64,000 bases of DNA from Narthecium ossifragum (GCA_963920575.1 OY986963.1:658896-722895), one strand, 5' to 3'; counted from the stretch's first letter, positions 49,193 to 62,847 are shown. Notes: generated by a model from the letters alone, not told the origin. Made by a program: numbers and translations.

Positions 49193-50076
49193 TTCGATTT
49201 GGCTACAAGCATCGTTGTCCGCATCATCTTCCATGTTGCGTCTGACAAAAATCAACCGGATGTTCTGTTAATTTTTCTTTTTTGCTTAGATGAGCCCGAA
49301 AGCTGGGGTTACAAACTATCTAATAGGTAACGGCATTCCGGGCCGATCACAGGCAACTGGACGTTCTGTTAATATACCGGAGCTGCTTTGCAAATAGTGG
49401 TGCCGGCCCTGTATATGCTTATCTATCCCAAGAGTTAGGAATTTCTACCATCCATTCAACCAAACATGTATATATTATAAGCTCTGCTCTAATGCTCAAG
49501 ATTCGAAGTTCAAGTCGAGAAACTGTCTTGCAATTTTGAAGGCGGGTTGGGGGGGGGCATTTTTTCTTTCATACCCAGATTTTGTAATTCTCTGGCATAC
49601 CACGTCGCAAGAGAGGCTCCGGTTATGCCAATGGAGAGGGCCTTCAAACCAGGAGACGCGCGCGGGTTATGCCAATGGAGAGGGCCTTCGTACCAGGAAG
49701 CGGCGCGCGTCGTCCTTGTTATGTAGGCCATCTTTTGTAACTTAGCCACTTGCTCATCTAAGGCCCAAAAAATTACAAAGGGAAAAAACTCTTTTAGGCC
49801 GACCGCGTGCTGCTTAAATCATCAAATGTAATCCCACTGATTCATAGCAGATGAATGATGATGAAATCCTGAGATAAATCCTCAACATACTTCCTTCCAA
49901 TATACTACAATAAATGCAAGACGTTTGACCCACCCCAGTAACTTAAACGAATGATAGCTCTAGAAAGCAAGACCAACTGAATTTCTTCAATAACCATCCA
50001 AAGAACAGAAATAATAAATGAATACAGACGTAGGAAAATGTGTTGAGATTCAGATTAAACATCGAGTCGCTGCATA
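49193..50076 (+). repeat. Right copy of the duplicated kinase 3' flank
   Basis: This is the 3' flank of the minus-strand kinase gene (stop at 50127) and aligns with 44812-45374. It differs by two insertions, near 49320-49410 and 49530-49790. Confidence 0.8.
49621..49709 (+). repeat. Two-copy 44-bp tandem repeat
   Basis: The unit starting GGTTATGCCAATGGAGAGGG is present at 49621 and 49665, with a few differences toward the GC-rich end of the unit. It lies within an insertion specific to the right copy of the duplicated flank. Confidence 0.85.
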
Positions 50077-50126
50077 AGGATATACGAGTAAGAAGATCGA
50101 ATTCGAAACCATCAAGGAGAATCTGC

Positions 50127-53100
50127 TCATCCCGCGACCTTCCGAGAGGTGGCTCTGCCTGAGGGCGCTTGATATGCCTGGTTAAGGAGGCTGTTGTGCC
50201 TTGATAAATTCTTAGCCTTCACAGAGTCGGCTTGTGGCTTCACATTCCGCAAAAAGGAACCCACTGTTGAGTGGGCCAACTTTTCAGCCGCACCTTGGTC
50301 ACTTCTCGAGTTCACAGTCATGCTAGACAACTTTGTTGCCACATCTGAGACCCTGCGTGAGTTTCTTCCCACATAGCCTGCTGCTAAAAGCGAACAGAAT
50401 GGCACGTAGTAAAAGAGCGTGTTTGTACAATACGATACAAGTGCGTCTGATTCCACTCAACCACCCAAATATGCATCCCTATATAATACTAAGATGACCA
50501 CTGAGCACATTACTAAGGAGAATTCAACACTATCTAATAAAGAAAGGTTACCTGGATTGTTTCTGGGAGGTGGTTGATATGGGGATTGTTTCACGCTATT
50601 TTTTATTGTTGTTCCATTTTTCTCACGTTCCTGCAAGTTAAAAAAAGGGATCAAAACAAGGAGCATCCAGAAAGTGGCATGAGCAACCAACAAGATTCAG
50701 AGGCTAATCCCTAACCTTATAGTCCATCTCAAGCTTCCTTTGCACACCTGAGATAATAATAAAAAAAATCTTAGACTCTGGCAGTTAAAAACGGAGCAGA
50801 GGTAACACCACCACTAAAAGGCATCAGCATAATCATATGCCAGTACCATGCAATATGTAAAGCAACATCATGGAGACCCAAAATAAAACTCAATAATGTA
50901 ATCACCTGCCCTCAGAGAACCTGTCTGCTGCAAAGATAAGTTGCTCACAGGCTTTGAACTGGGGAAAGCTCCGGTGGAAAACCTTCTAGAATTCTTCTGC
51001 CCCAGAGGTCCCTTGACTCCAACTAGATCAGAGGACGTGTAGGTAATTAATAGACAGCATTTTCTATGCCAGCAGTAGAGTGAAATAGAAGTAATGCATA
51101 ACTAACAATCAAAGAAATAAAGGTAGGGATGACAGAAACCAGATGGAGGCGTATTTGAAGTTGCACCAGATGCAAGCAAACCAGATGGAGGCACATTTGG
51201 AGACTCAGTTACTCTCAAATGAAGTGATGGTGGGATGCAAAAGCAGGGCTGCCATATCAAGGCAAGTGTAAGTATTTTACAGCTGTAAGAGAAAAAATAC
51301 ACGTGGTGTATCAAATCAGACTTCCTTTGACAACATAAACACAATAAAAAACCACACCTGGAAGAAAGAATGTTGAAGGACTTTTGCCGCTTGGGGTCGT
51401 CTGAGAGGATCCCAAGAACAAAGTGACTGCAATATTTAAAAGTCAGCAAATGCTCTGAGGAAGTCACATGCCTCTAACCATAATCAAGTCTGAAGTTATG
51501 TCATACACAAAAGTCAGTCAAGCGATTTTACGCAAACAGAAGGCTTACTGATATAAGATTGATTGCGTCCTCGCCAGCTGATGGAATTACAGTAGAGAGG
51601 TCAACGTTTGTAAGCTGCAGTACAAGGAAAAAAGTAGATCAGATAGTGAGAGATTAGTATTAGCTAAAAGAAATGTCCAATAGAGAATCAGTAATTATTT
51701 CAGACACCACAATTGATTACAATGCCACCAAAGACACTAACCTTGTATTTTACACAATTTTACATTCATCAGACTCAAACATATTTGGCCTCTATCCATC
51801 GTGATGTATGCATCTCCCTCTCCCTCTCCCTCCCTCCCTTTATCTTATTGGCTATCGCTAGATTTCACTCGCGCTTGTTTGTCTGTGTATGTATGGTGTA
51901 ATATCTTCAACGGTCTCCCCAACTCATTATCACCAAAATAAGGTATACTAACGGCTGAGCTCTCAAACAGAAAGTGAAACAGCATAATGAAAACTCAGAC
52001 AGCTCCAAGAACCATTCATCAACAATGACAACTAGTAATCTCCTAATAGATACCTATGTTACAGATTATTCAAAAATCGGATTTATAGGTTGTCAACAGC
52101 AATTAGCAATTAAAAGAGGCTGCTCTACCCATCTAATTCATATCCCATATAATGAAAGTAACAAAGACAGACAATGACATATAAAAACATAGACTAAAGA
52201 AAAGCATGAGATACATGCAAGGAACAAAACTGAGTGACAGTAGTTACATTTGGAAACTGATATTTGATCAAGTCGGCTAGGTGCAGTCCTTCAGCCCAAG
52301 AATGCTGATTAGGAGTACCGATAACGCTGCAAATTTTGTAAATCTCGTCTGCTTCACTGCATGTGGGTGAAAGATGGGATAAATAGCAGGAATATCCACA
52401 ACCAATCATGCTTAAACTATCCAGGTGTGGGAGAGGAAGTTGTAGAGTTATGAAACACTACCTTGAACCAGGGAAGAGGGGACGGAGGGTGAACAGCTCA
52501 GCCATTATAGCTCCCATTGCCCACATATCTGAGTATCATATCAAAGTTGGTCAGCTTTCATGCTTCTGAAAATGCAAGTTAGGGAAATATGCATTTTATC
52601 AACTATTCACTTAAAACTAACCTACTGCAGCACCATATACAGCAGATTGGAGCAACACTTCAGGAGCTCGATACCTGCACCATAAATAAATTAAGCCTGT
52701 TAGTAGTAGGTAAAGCCAGCCAAAGCCCTGCTTTTGCAGGTATGACACAAGCGTTGTTGGGAGCAAAGGGTTAACCAGATGATCAAAGCATTGGCGAAGG
52801 AAAAAAAAGAACAGAAAGCAAAAAAAAAGGCCCACATCCAGCACTCACCAGCGTGTGGAAACATATTCAGTGAATGGTGGCTTTGAAGAAACTTCACGAG
52901 CAAGCCCAAAATCTGCTATCTTAATTATGTCCTTTGTGACCAAAAAGTTCTCTGCAAGCATTGCTAGAGTAAGTATTCTCACAACTCTATGGAACAGTGG
53001 CTTTTAACAGCTCTAAAACCTTAAAGAGATGAATCAGATTAAGGGTTTCACAATGGAAATGCTTCACACATCCAACATGATGCTTATCCCGAGCAACAAT

Positions 53101-54652
53101 TCAGATCAAATTTACATAATCCCTCGAGTGAAGGGCCCCTTGAGGCTTATTAAAGATAGAAGCCCCTGGATCCATGAAGCAGCGTCCTTCACATCCAGTG
53201 ACAACAAGCAGGAGTACACATTCAGGTAGGATAATGAATTTGCCTTAAAATGGGTGGATCTGACGGTTCAAATATTAACATCCGATCATCAACATTCAAC
53301 TATGTCAACGACCTTAAATATATGAACTGGCCGGATATTGCTGTCACTCTGAAGTATAGCATAATTACGAGCCTCTTGATAGCACAAACATATGACTTAA
53401 CTGTTTATATATGAATCTTTTTATATATCAGCAAATTGCTGATTTTTTTTTAGTTTCAAGCTAAGTCTGTATCAGATTTCTGCCGATAGGTTTTAGAGAA
53501 TATTCTAATTATTCATAGCATATATATATCTAGAGACGTACTTAGGTTTATGGCACTATAACATGTGGCATAAATATTCTTCATGTCTTCCGTCCAAATA
53601 CAAGAATAAAGTAAGACGTTTTTTAGTAGAACTTCTACTTTGAAAGACAATATCACCACAATATGAAACCTAACACCATAAAAAGCATATAGGCAAGATA
53701 ACCAGCTCGATTAAATACTTGGAAGGCCTTATAGATGAGTCAACCGCATGGGGACTAATCTTAGCCAACTTCCCAATTACTGAAAACAGACCAAGCTCAT
53801 CTTTCACAAATTTAAGGAACAACGAATTACAATTAGCGCACATGCTCCAACATGATGAAGGCTAAAAATGCTTCCAAGCACAACATGAAAGACGTGCAGT
53901 ACAACAAGCAGAATACTCTCTAAATAAATGAGTAATACCAGGCTTAAGGTCACGATGGAAATAGCCTCGATGGTGCATGTAAGCAAGAGCTTGGAATATT
54001 TGAAAGCACCAGTTTCGAATTTCAAGCTCGGAGAACAGCTTGCTTCTGTCCTTCATAAGATGGTAAAGATTGCATTCCTAACAGATAAAAGATACCATCA
54101 TTACCCATTTCACTGAAGCAGAAAGCAAAGAACGCTTCTAGACAATATTTGAAAAGCATGTACCATGTATTCCAACACGAAGTACAGCACATCATTCTCT
54201 CTTATGACCTCCTTCAGCTTCACAATATTGGGATGGTTCATTCTTCGAAGAGACTGGAATTAATGAGACCTTTCTTAGAGAAAGCACACATATGCAATAA
54301 AACACAAATATCTCCATGCAGAGGGAATTGTCATGGAATTACCTTAACTTCCCGGAGATTCACGCACTCCTCCCACGAATAGTATTTTTTCTTCATCTTT
54401 TTAATTGCGACCTGTCGGAGCCAACTATGATTATGACATTTCTAAAATTAGAACAGGAACACTGCAATTTTCTCATGACAATTATACGTACAACTTCACC
54501 ACTTTGCTTGTCTATAGCTCGCCAAACAGTCCCAAAGGTTCCATCGCCGACCTCCTTTATCATCTTGTACCTGTGAAGGTGGGAAAATGACTTCAAACTC
54601 TGAAAAAGTTAAGCTATTGCATTGGCAAATTGAAATTGACTCACCTTTCCAT
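50127..54652 (-). CDS. MHK-like: MAK/MHK-type serine/threonine protein kinase (CDKF-4-like)
   Basis: Sixteen coding exons on the minus strand join in frame to 480 residues: 54652-54645, 54570-54492, 54411-54343, 54253-54164, 54077-53939, 52951-52849, 52674-52622, 52528-52462, 52356-52248, 51614-51549, 51426-51358, 51248-51140, 51022-50906, 50747-50716, 50630-50552 and 50380-50127. The first has only 8 coding bases (ATGGAAAG). Kinase hallmarks: GDGTFGTVW glycine loop, VAIK (Lys33), HRDLKP (Asp125), DFG (142-144), a TEY activation motif (156-158), STRWYRAPE, and [19 protein letters not shown]. The tail is proline- and serine-rich and ends RKVAG. The family is the plant relative of animal MAK/ICK kinases, annotated as MHK or CDK F-4; dual phosphorylation of TEY is expected by analogy. 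Plant function is poorly known. Leader exons at about 57000-56942 and 54712-54653 are separated by a 2.2-kb intron. Confidence 0.95.
53000..53900 (-). other. Intron 5 of the kinase gene
   Basis: AT-rich interior of the 987-bp intron between exons 53939 and 52951. A TA-rich patch lies at about 53518-53531. No bordered element or coding sequence found. Confidence 0.55.
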
Positions 54653-54712
54653 CCTTTTTGATAGATAAAAGCGGCAAACAACGCCCCTGTATCTTTTTGG
54701 GAACTATGAACT

Positions 54713-56941
54713 CTGCAAATAGAAATATCTCTGACAATCTATGGAGGAGGAAGCTTCTTGAATGAAAATACACTTAGTGTCCCATGACTCCCATCAGAGT
54801 TTGTCAAGCTTTAAGCCATGCACAACTGATGCCAATGCCAATATAAGCAAACACACAATGCCCAATTGATCAGAAGGACCAAGAACACTCCACGTCAAAT
54901 ATAGGCAATGAAACTGCAGCTCAGACGACAGAACAAGATCTTGTCACCAGTCGTAAAAGGGCATTTATAGCACACATAATCAAATCAAGCTCTTTTTTTC
55001 AAATGATCCATGGTCGAAGCAGATGAAGGAGACTTGAGGCTTAGGATAGAGCAACTCTGGCTAAAATGGAAGCAAAATGAAGAAAGAGCGGAGACGGTAG
55101 TTCGCGGATATTAACCTGTTCGACATGAAGCACAAAAGAACAAAAATTGAGCTGCTAAGGATTGAGATTGTTTCAATAATGAGATATTTATAAACCTACA
55201 ACTGAAATGTTACCCTTCAACGTTATTCTTTGATGGCTGAACCCCAAGGACTCAAATTTACTTCAAGCAGAAGTTGAGCTGGCAATGCACTTGAATAAGG
55301 AGTAAAGAACTTGCAGCATACCACCAGTAAGAGCACAGGCTCTATCTGAAACTTGGGAAGTTGGATCACTTGTCAAAGTGCAGTTGAGATCCAACACCAA
55401 CTTCAGGGAAAAGTTGCATCAGGCTGTCATTGGATTTCATGGACGGGCAGCTACCCGCTAAGTATAGTTAACAAAGCGATGAGAAGGAAGTTCCCAAGTA
55501 TGAGAAACCGCCAATCAAAAACTTCCTGGAATGAAAAGAGTCTGCAACCGCAGCCAGTTGACCAAGAAGGCACTTGCTCCATATTTTAAAGAAAAATGTC
55601 GGACCCACAAGCATGCACTGATAAGCAGCCTGACAAAAAAGAGGGAACCTCGATGCTATAGATCAACACAATCAATACATAAATTAACAAATTTACCTTC
55701 AGCTGATATTACGTTCTAGACACCTAACATACAAAATTATGTCCAAATCCACTCTAGACTGAAATGCAGATTGCAAATAATTTCAGTAAAATTCACAGCA
55801 AAGTTAGAGATCTAGATGAATTATCTACAAGAGAGAAACCCATAAGCAGGTAGTTGATCAATACTCTTCTGATCTGAAAGCAGTCTAGATATTAGACCAA
55901 TTTTACACAATGACACAGCACACAATGTGGATTTCATATATTAGAATTTCTGGAATCGTTTGGCTCATACAGCCATGTGGCCCATGCTTATCTGCTTGCT
56001 TGCTTTTAGCTATTGTAAAACAAGAACGTTACTAGAAAGTCCCACTTATTCAATCTATAATCATAGGTGACTGCAGTATCATGTAAGACTTATCTAACCG
56101 ATAAATTAACATAGACCACATAAAACTCGAGAAAATTTATTAGAGAGACAGAATAAATAGGTCCTACAGTACGTATTTAAGTGAGTTTGACATCCTAGTT
56201 AAAAGGTGCAAACAAGCACTGCGAATATCGAGATCAACAAATCATCCTTATCCAAATATAAACCTTTAATAGTTAGAACAAGTCATAGCCAAACTAGGTT
56301 TTAACCACAATCTGCCCGTACACAATTAAGATATTAGATCCCCACCGATTCATGGCAAAGAGAACTTAATGGGCCGATCGCCTAGGATAATTGACATTAA
56401 CATTACAAAAAGAGCAGGAAATAAAGTAGAATCAAACAGATCTCAAGTGCAAGAATCACTTTCCCCAAAAGCATTGCGATCTCAAACGCAATCAACTCCC
56501 AAACTTTATGCCTATGCGCCCTTGACAAAGCAAGAATGCAACAATCTTGTCCTCGACTTCTCAAACCAACACAATGTGAATAAATACAGGTATTCCTAAA
56601 TAAAAAACTACACGTCCAAATCGATTCACAATCAGGACGTTCTGAGATCTCCACCTCCAAGAAGCATCAAGAAATCCCAGGACCTCGCCAGGCCACAATT
56701 CCCATCCAATAAGAAAAAAATCGAAAGAAACAAGTCCTAGATCCGTTCATCACCATCAGAAACCTTAAGCAGTCCGGTTTGTCGTCGCCACCGGATCAAA
56801 CCATAGGATCTCCGCGGTCATGGCCATCGACGGAGCTCTACGGCCGGCCCCGAGAAAGCCAGGGTCCGCCTCCGCCAATCCAAGATCTATCTACGAATAG
56901 CAATGAAGGGAAACAATCAAAGGAGGGTAAGGGATCGATAC
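54713..56941 (-). other. Leader intron of the kinase gene
   Basis: The acceptor at 54713 (TTGCAG on the minus strand) and the donor at 56941 (GAG|GTATCG) bound a 2.2-kb intron in the 5' UTR. Small open frames here have no domain. Confidence 0.55.
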
Positions 56942-57020
56942 CTCTAGGGCTTCCGGCATAACCTCCCTCACCTCCCACCAAAGGCAAAGGACGTCTCCAG
57001 GATCCACCTGGAACGTGAGG

Positions 57021-57030
57021 CTTATATAAG
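57021..57030 (-). promoter_or_regulatory. TATA box of the kinase gene
   Basis: The palindrome CTTATATAAG lies just upstream (on the minus strand) of the inferred first leader exon, which ends at the donor at 56941. Confidence 0.5.
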
Positions 57031-58174
57031 GTAAAATTTTTAGAGACCTTTTCGGACTCGGTTTCAGTTCAAATGCTCCTAAGAAATAATTGTCTTTATC
57101 CTGTACCATAGCAACAACGGCAGCGGTTTCCTGGGGGTTTAAATGCCAGCTGGCTGGATTTATTATTCTTAGTGGCCGTTTGTTGGCAGTTGCGGTTTGT
57201 GGTGACCGGTGAGGGGACAAGTTACCGGGTTTGTTTGGGGAGCGGCGGCCATCGAGCTGGTGGACTATAGTCTATTCTATAGAGAGGAATCGTTTCACGA
57301 TGGAGAAACGTAGTTCGTGACTAGTTTATTACTTGTATTATGCCGTCGACTATTCTGTACCCGTTTCCGGAGGTGTGATTATAAAGGCTGACGTGGAGTT
57401 TTTTGTCCCTTGGGGAAGGGTTTTCCATGGAAGTCCGGAACTCCATGGAAAATTCCGTAGTCTGATTTCCCGTTTAAAAGTCAGTTCTTAGATTTCCAAA
57501 CCGATTTAAAATGATGTCCAAGTTGCATGGAAGTCGGATTACTGGTTCGCAAGATTCTTTGCATGAAAGCATTCCACGGAAAAATCTTCAAAGAATATCC
57601 TAGAGAAAGTTGGAATTCTGGGGACTCCTTTATCTTATATTAAAATGAAGCTAAGAAGACTAATGCTACTTGGGAAATAAGAAAACAGCAGACTAATTAA
57701 ACTAATACATTGATGATATAAGAAGCCAACCTGGATTGAGATACTGAACTCTTGGGACTTTTTTAAAAATTGCAAGTGAGCATTATGTTACAACGAGCTC
57801 ACAATTTGAGCAAATTTCTGGAACAGTAGAATTATGCTTAAAGAACAATTTGACTCTTATGTCATTTATTGGCACTGATACACAACCCTCAAAAAAATTA
57901 TGAAAATCTATATAAAATAAAAGACGGTGTTCTTGTTACAGATTTGCACCCTTGATGGTAATTCTTGACAAAAGAATATCTATAGTCCAGAAATAATGAA
58001 TTGCAGTTTTCCAGTATCTCGACTTGGGTGTTATGATAGGTACATCGGCTTCTGGAGGGAGGAAGCAGACACATCAGTAGATGAGGCTTGAAGCAAAAGT
58101 TCTTGGGAAGCCCTGAAAATTGTGAATCACAGTTCTCTTTGACACTATTCATCAGGCTTATTCCTTCAAGTCTC
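57031..58174 (-). other. Spacer between methyltransferase 3' end and kinase promoter
   Basis: The right part (about 57890-58174) is probably 3' UTR of the methyltransferase. Around 57400-57600 several short inverted motifs (TTCCATGGAA-type) occur and may be transposon debris. No gene recognised. Confidence 0.5.
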
Positions 58175-61100
58175 TCATTGCGGACTGCTCTTAGAGTACC
58201 ACAGCTTCTTCTGGCAGATAAGGATCTTTTCCTTCTCCAAATTGTATTCTGTTTCATGCTTCTGACAACTCCATCTCATCCCTTTGGCGATGGTTGCTAT
58301 TGCATCAACAAAATAGTTGGACTCACGAATTATTGTGTACCCAAGAGGACGTAGGATCCGATCCATTTCAAGGAGTACATATTTCATTTCGCATCTGCCA
58401 GACAGTAGAAAATGTCAGTAAATGGGAGCACATAGTTCGAAATTTCTGCAGTTGCGTTCGTGTGCAAATGCAATTGCTATAACCATGAAACGAGTACAAT
58501 CGCTACAATCATTGATTAGCCCCCAAAATGAAAAAGAAAGTCTTTGAAGGTTTTATCAGCACCGCAGGTCCTTAAGATACAAAAATGCAGTAAAACTGTC
58601 TTGCTGGATTCCATGACAATAACTGATGGAAATAGCTGGAAGGTTAGATCTCGAAATGAGACAACACAGACATGCATATCCTAATTTTCACATGAATTCT
58701 TTTTAAGATTTAGATATATTCTCATATGGCAAAAAATGCTTTTCCATGACAACCTGGTTCAGACTGAAGAAAGTGAACCATCAATTCATCTCATGTGCCT
58801 TAGCCATAGATATTTAACATTAACTCATAAGATTCTTTTGCTAGTATATAAAGGTACCTAGTACCACATTGGATTCAATTATTGGGCCACACAAACATTT
58901 CCTACATCCAAGAAAACTTGCACAATGTGTAGGCATAGAATGGGTGTGTTATGGTGTTCCAGTTGCATTTTCCATCTATGCAGACAAAGAAACACGTCAA
59001 TTATTGGCCTTACTTTTTGCATGAGGACAGAGAAAGAATTGCCCTCACAAGGAAAAAACAGTTTCTAGAACATTCTTATACATGAAATCTTTCAAAGAGA
59101 AATGCATATACCAAATGTGATCAACCAAAGAAAATAAATCATAGACATGGTTAAGTATTTTACCTATGACTTTCGTCAGTGAACAAGCCATCAACATGTA
59201 AGAGGTCATATGTTCGAGGATATGTTGAGAATGCCTCGCACCTACAGAAGGATAAATTCATGAGATTTAAGATAAACAATGGAAGACGTATTTCAATGAT
59301 AGTACATAGGTTTATTTTGCACAATATGATTACACGCGATGAAGGGACAATGTTTTCTGCTTTAGAAATGCAAATAATCACGAATATTCACATACACATA
59401 AAACCGTAAAATCATGACAATCAAGTCATTAACTGCTCCAGCTTTCTCCACTTGATTATACATAACTCTTGTTGACAAGACAGAAGCATTAATAAATGCA
59501 GGATTTAAGTATAGAAGTGAAAAACTCGAGAGAAACAACCACACTTTCAGCAACACTTTAGCTGCAGATAGGTCATAATAACATAAGTGGCTACTTTGTT
59601 TGTGCATCATGCTTCATTCAATTTCGCATATTAGAAAATTGCACAGCATTAAATTGGCTCAAACTAGAAGTTAGAAAGCTTTGAAACTCATATTTAGTGA
59701 TATGGATAGAAATCGCACTAACAGATCACATGGTGGCTAAGGAAATGAATCACTTGTAAGAGGCCATGGGTTCAAATTCACTCGTACTGGGGTTTTTACT
59801 TATTTTCTATCCTTAAGAGTCCTTACAATAGAGGGAAAAAATAACCCAATTTTCAGAAAAGGAGTCGTCCAAGACAAAATGTCCTAAAGTTATCTTTGTG
59901 CAGACTGTCACAAATGCGCATAGGAATTATATCCAGAAAGCAAAAAAAAAAACATATACGCTTACCAGTCATGGTAGGTACCAATAAGTCCTCTGTCATA
60001 GACAACGCCAAGGGAACTTGCACCATAAGAGGAGACAACATTCATGACCCATATAGGTGAACTAATAAGTGCTGCTGCAAACCCTCCATACAATGTATTC
60101 AGGTCCATGACGTTTCTGATTTTATCACTTCCAAGAGCAGGAAGCAATGTCTTGTAGTGTTTCACCCTCACCTTCCATTTACTATCATCATGCTTGAATC
60201 CACCAGAATTTCCACCAGGAACCAAGGACACACGTTCAGGAGCTACGTGCAATCGTTCAGGCCACTTTGGAGTAGATTTCAATCCTAACTTCTTAAAGTT
60301 TGGGCTTGGAATACTTAAGCAAGGGCGAAGCGGGATGTACCATGCAGCATCTGGATCCACGCTGTCATCACATTTTGGCGGGTAGGAATCCATAGTAAGT
60401 TTGTCGTAGCAGCTATTATCTGAAGCCTTTTGCCAGACAGCAATATCATCCTTCTTGTTGTACAATTTGAAGCACATGCTCGTAAGTAACTTCTTAAGTT
60501 TGTCAAAATCTGCTTTCTGTTCTTCCACTGTTGTATTCCATCCTCGCCACCGATTCTCATAGTTTACAGGTGGCCCAGATAGCACCCAGAATCCACCAGG
60601 CCTGAGTATTCGGTGTATTTCTTGAAGGTAGATGCCACCTGAAACATCGAAGAAAATTATTAGGTACTAGTTAAATAATCGCTCATGGAAAATGATTGGG
60701 CAATGATTAATAAATGCATAGAGATGTCCTACTTCACATGAGAATTAATGGTTCTTATGCTGAAAAATTCTGAGTCTGGAAAGTTCCTAGATACCAATGA
60801 AGACCTCACAGTGAAGTAGAATGGAATTGGCAAGAAGAATTTTATGAAGACTACAAATAGTGGTAGTCACCCAGGATTCAGCAAGGGAATTGTTAGACTA
60901 CATGCTAGAACATTCCAGTGTAGTCTTGGAAATTGGAAACTGAACATTGCAAAAGAAAGCATCTATAAGAACAATGCAACAATTTTCAGAGAAGAAAATA
61001 GAATGTGGCTATCAGTGATCAAATGGTGACATTTTGACTGCTGTTTCAAAACTTTTAGCACTACCAGGGTTAACGGGGAAAAGACCACTAGAAAACATAG

Positions 61101-62822
61101 AAATCAGTGACTGAAAACACACCCATGACCAGACATTGACTCATTAGAATTCCAAATTAACACTTAAGAAGAAGATGATATACCGAACTCTGTCCATGGG
61201 ATAAGGCATCTGGAGCAGTGGGCCATATCAAATGAATTAGCTGGGAAAGGAAGGCGCTGTGTGGATATGATGCCTAGAATTGCCGGAATACCACGCTCAA
61301 GTGCAAACTGTACTTGAGCCTCATGATTATCTCTAGGTGCAAGAGAAACTGTTAAGATTCCACGGTCCAACAGATCACCGCCCCAGCTTGCTACCTATGA
61401 AGGCAAATGAAATTATTATACACAAATTGTCAACAAAAATTGAGCAGTGATGTACAAATTAACAATCATCACATAGCCACGAACGAGATAATTAAGACCC
61501 ACATCACATAGGAGTCATCAGGATGGCAAAAACAAACAGAAAAGTCATTGGTATTCTGCATAGTATCTTTAACTGCCGGAAACTCACTACGCAAACATTG
61601 AATCAAAGAATATGAGCAAGCACTCACCCCACACCCAGTATCAATGGCCGTTCGGACTGTGCCATCCTTCATTCCTGGAATCAAAGCTTGCATCAAATCA
61701 ACATAAGCACTGACTCCATGGGGAAACATGGTACCTCCTCCAGGAAAGAGAAACTTTTCCCCCTGTTTTCTCAACCAATTTTGATTTGATTTCTGGTTAT
61801 TGATCCAGTTATATGGTACATTTCTGAAAAATAAACACAAGAGGGAGAAAATGTTAGTCATTTCAAGAACAAATGAAATCGAACTATGAGGATAAAGGGA
61901 AAAGCTTTATAAGGAATTGAGCAAGCTCAGCAAAATGGCAGCAAATCTCCAAATTAGAAATTAGGTACCTGTACCAACACTCAGCTCTACTCTTTGGCCA
62001 TTTTATTGGTGGCTTATAGCCGTTAGGAGGTGGCACTAAACATTCCTTTCTTTCGGCAATTGGTGGGCAGTGCCTCTCCATTAAGGTAAGTCTGTAGTTA
62101 CCGTATTTCCTCCATCTCTGTTAGACAGGGGGGAAAAAAGCTCAACATCAATAAAAGTTTGAGTAATTTTAAATATACAATGACTAACATCTCTCCAACA
62201 AGTTATACAAAAACATTTATCATGAAATTCGAGGTTAAGTTGTAGTTCAGGAGAAGAGGCTTAGACACCTAAAGATAAAGAGTATCTGCTGGCTTGAAAT
62301 ATGCATCAATTACATCAGGCATAATGACCAGTCATAACAGACGAATTTGGACAAGCTTAATCATTAATTATTAGCCTCGATCAAGTGTATGCTCTATAAA
62401 AATCCTAAGAACCAGATTTGATGAATTATATTTCACCATGCACTCAAGCTACTCTGGATATAGTTAGAAAAAATTCCACCCATGTTTTACTTTGTCTTTC
62501 TCTAACGCAAATAGTATCTGGAAACAGATGGGCAATGAGATATCTAGCATACCCTCGGATCCGTGCAAGGAGTGTAATCCTGATAGTCAATAATGCACTC
62601 AGCAAATGCAATAGGCTTCATCTGAAGAGGAACTACTGTTGATTCCTTTCGGGGGATAACCATTGGTGCAGCATCCATATTGAAGAATCTGTTTTTCTCA
62701 GAGCAATAGATGCCACCAAGATAGAATGAAAATGCACATAGTACAAGGAACATCAAAGTCATGGGAACTATCCTGGAACTTTTGTCAGGATAAGCTCCGG
62801 GCTTGGCATCTTTGCTCTTCAT
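58175..62822 (-). CDS. PMT21-like: Probable S-adenosylmethionine-dependent methyltransferase, PMT21-like (DUF248)
   Basis: Seven minus-strand exons join in frame to 598 residues: 62822-62553, 62117-61969, 61823-61628, 61394-61184, 60638-59966, 59241-59164 and 58394-58175. The short cytosolic tail ([17 protein letters not shown]) precedes one membrane span (about residues 18-40, [19 protein letters not shown]), giving a type II Golgi topology. Family motifs in order: [52 protein letters not shown], the SAM motif [60 protein letters not shown], and [19 protein letters not shown]. Arabidopsis PMT proteins such as QUA2 modify pectin in the Golgi; the substrate of the PMT20/21 branch is less certain. 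Length matches PMT21 (about 600). The ATG at 62822 is chosen because it gives the family N terminus; an acceptor at 62845-62847 indicates a leader intron. Confidence 0.95.
59725..59840 (+). repeat. Possible SINE head (tRNA-like A and B boxes) in methyltransferase intron
   Basis: TGGTGGCTAAGG followed about 35 bases later by GGGTTCAAATTC resembles the A box and B box of a tRNA-derived SINE promoter, in the usual order on the plus strand. No clear tail or target duplication was found, so this is a tentative call. Confidence 0.35.
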
Positions 62823-62847
62823 TTTATATTCCGAAGTGGTAGGTCTG

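Noticed and set aside
44812..50076. The two long direct repeats as LTRs of one retrotransposon
   Set aside because: The right copy continues into the kinase 3' UTR, the copies lack TG...CA ends and primer site, and a separate LTR with its own PBS lies between them.
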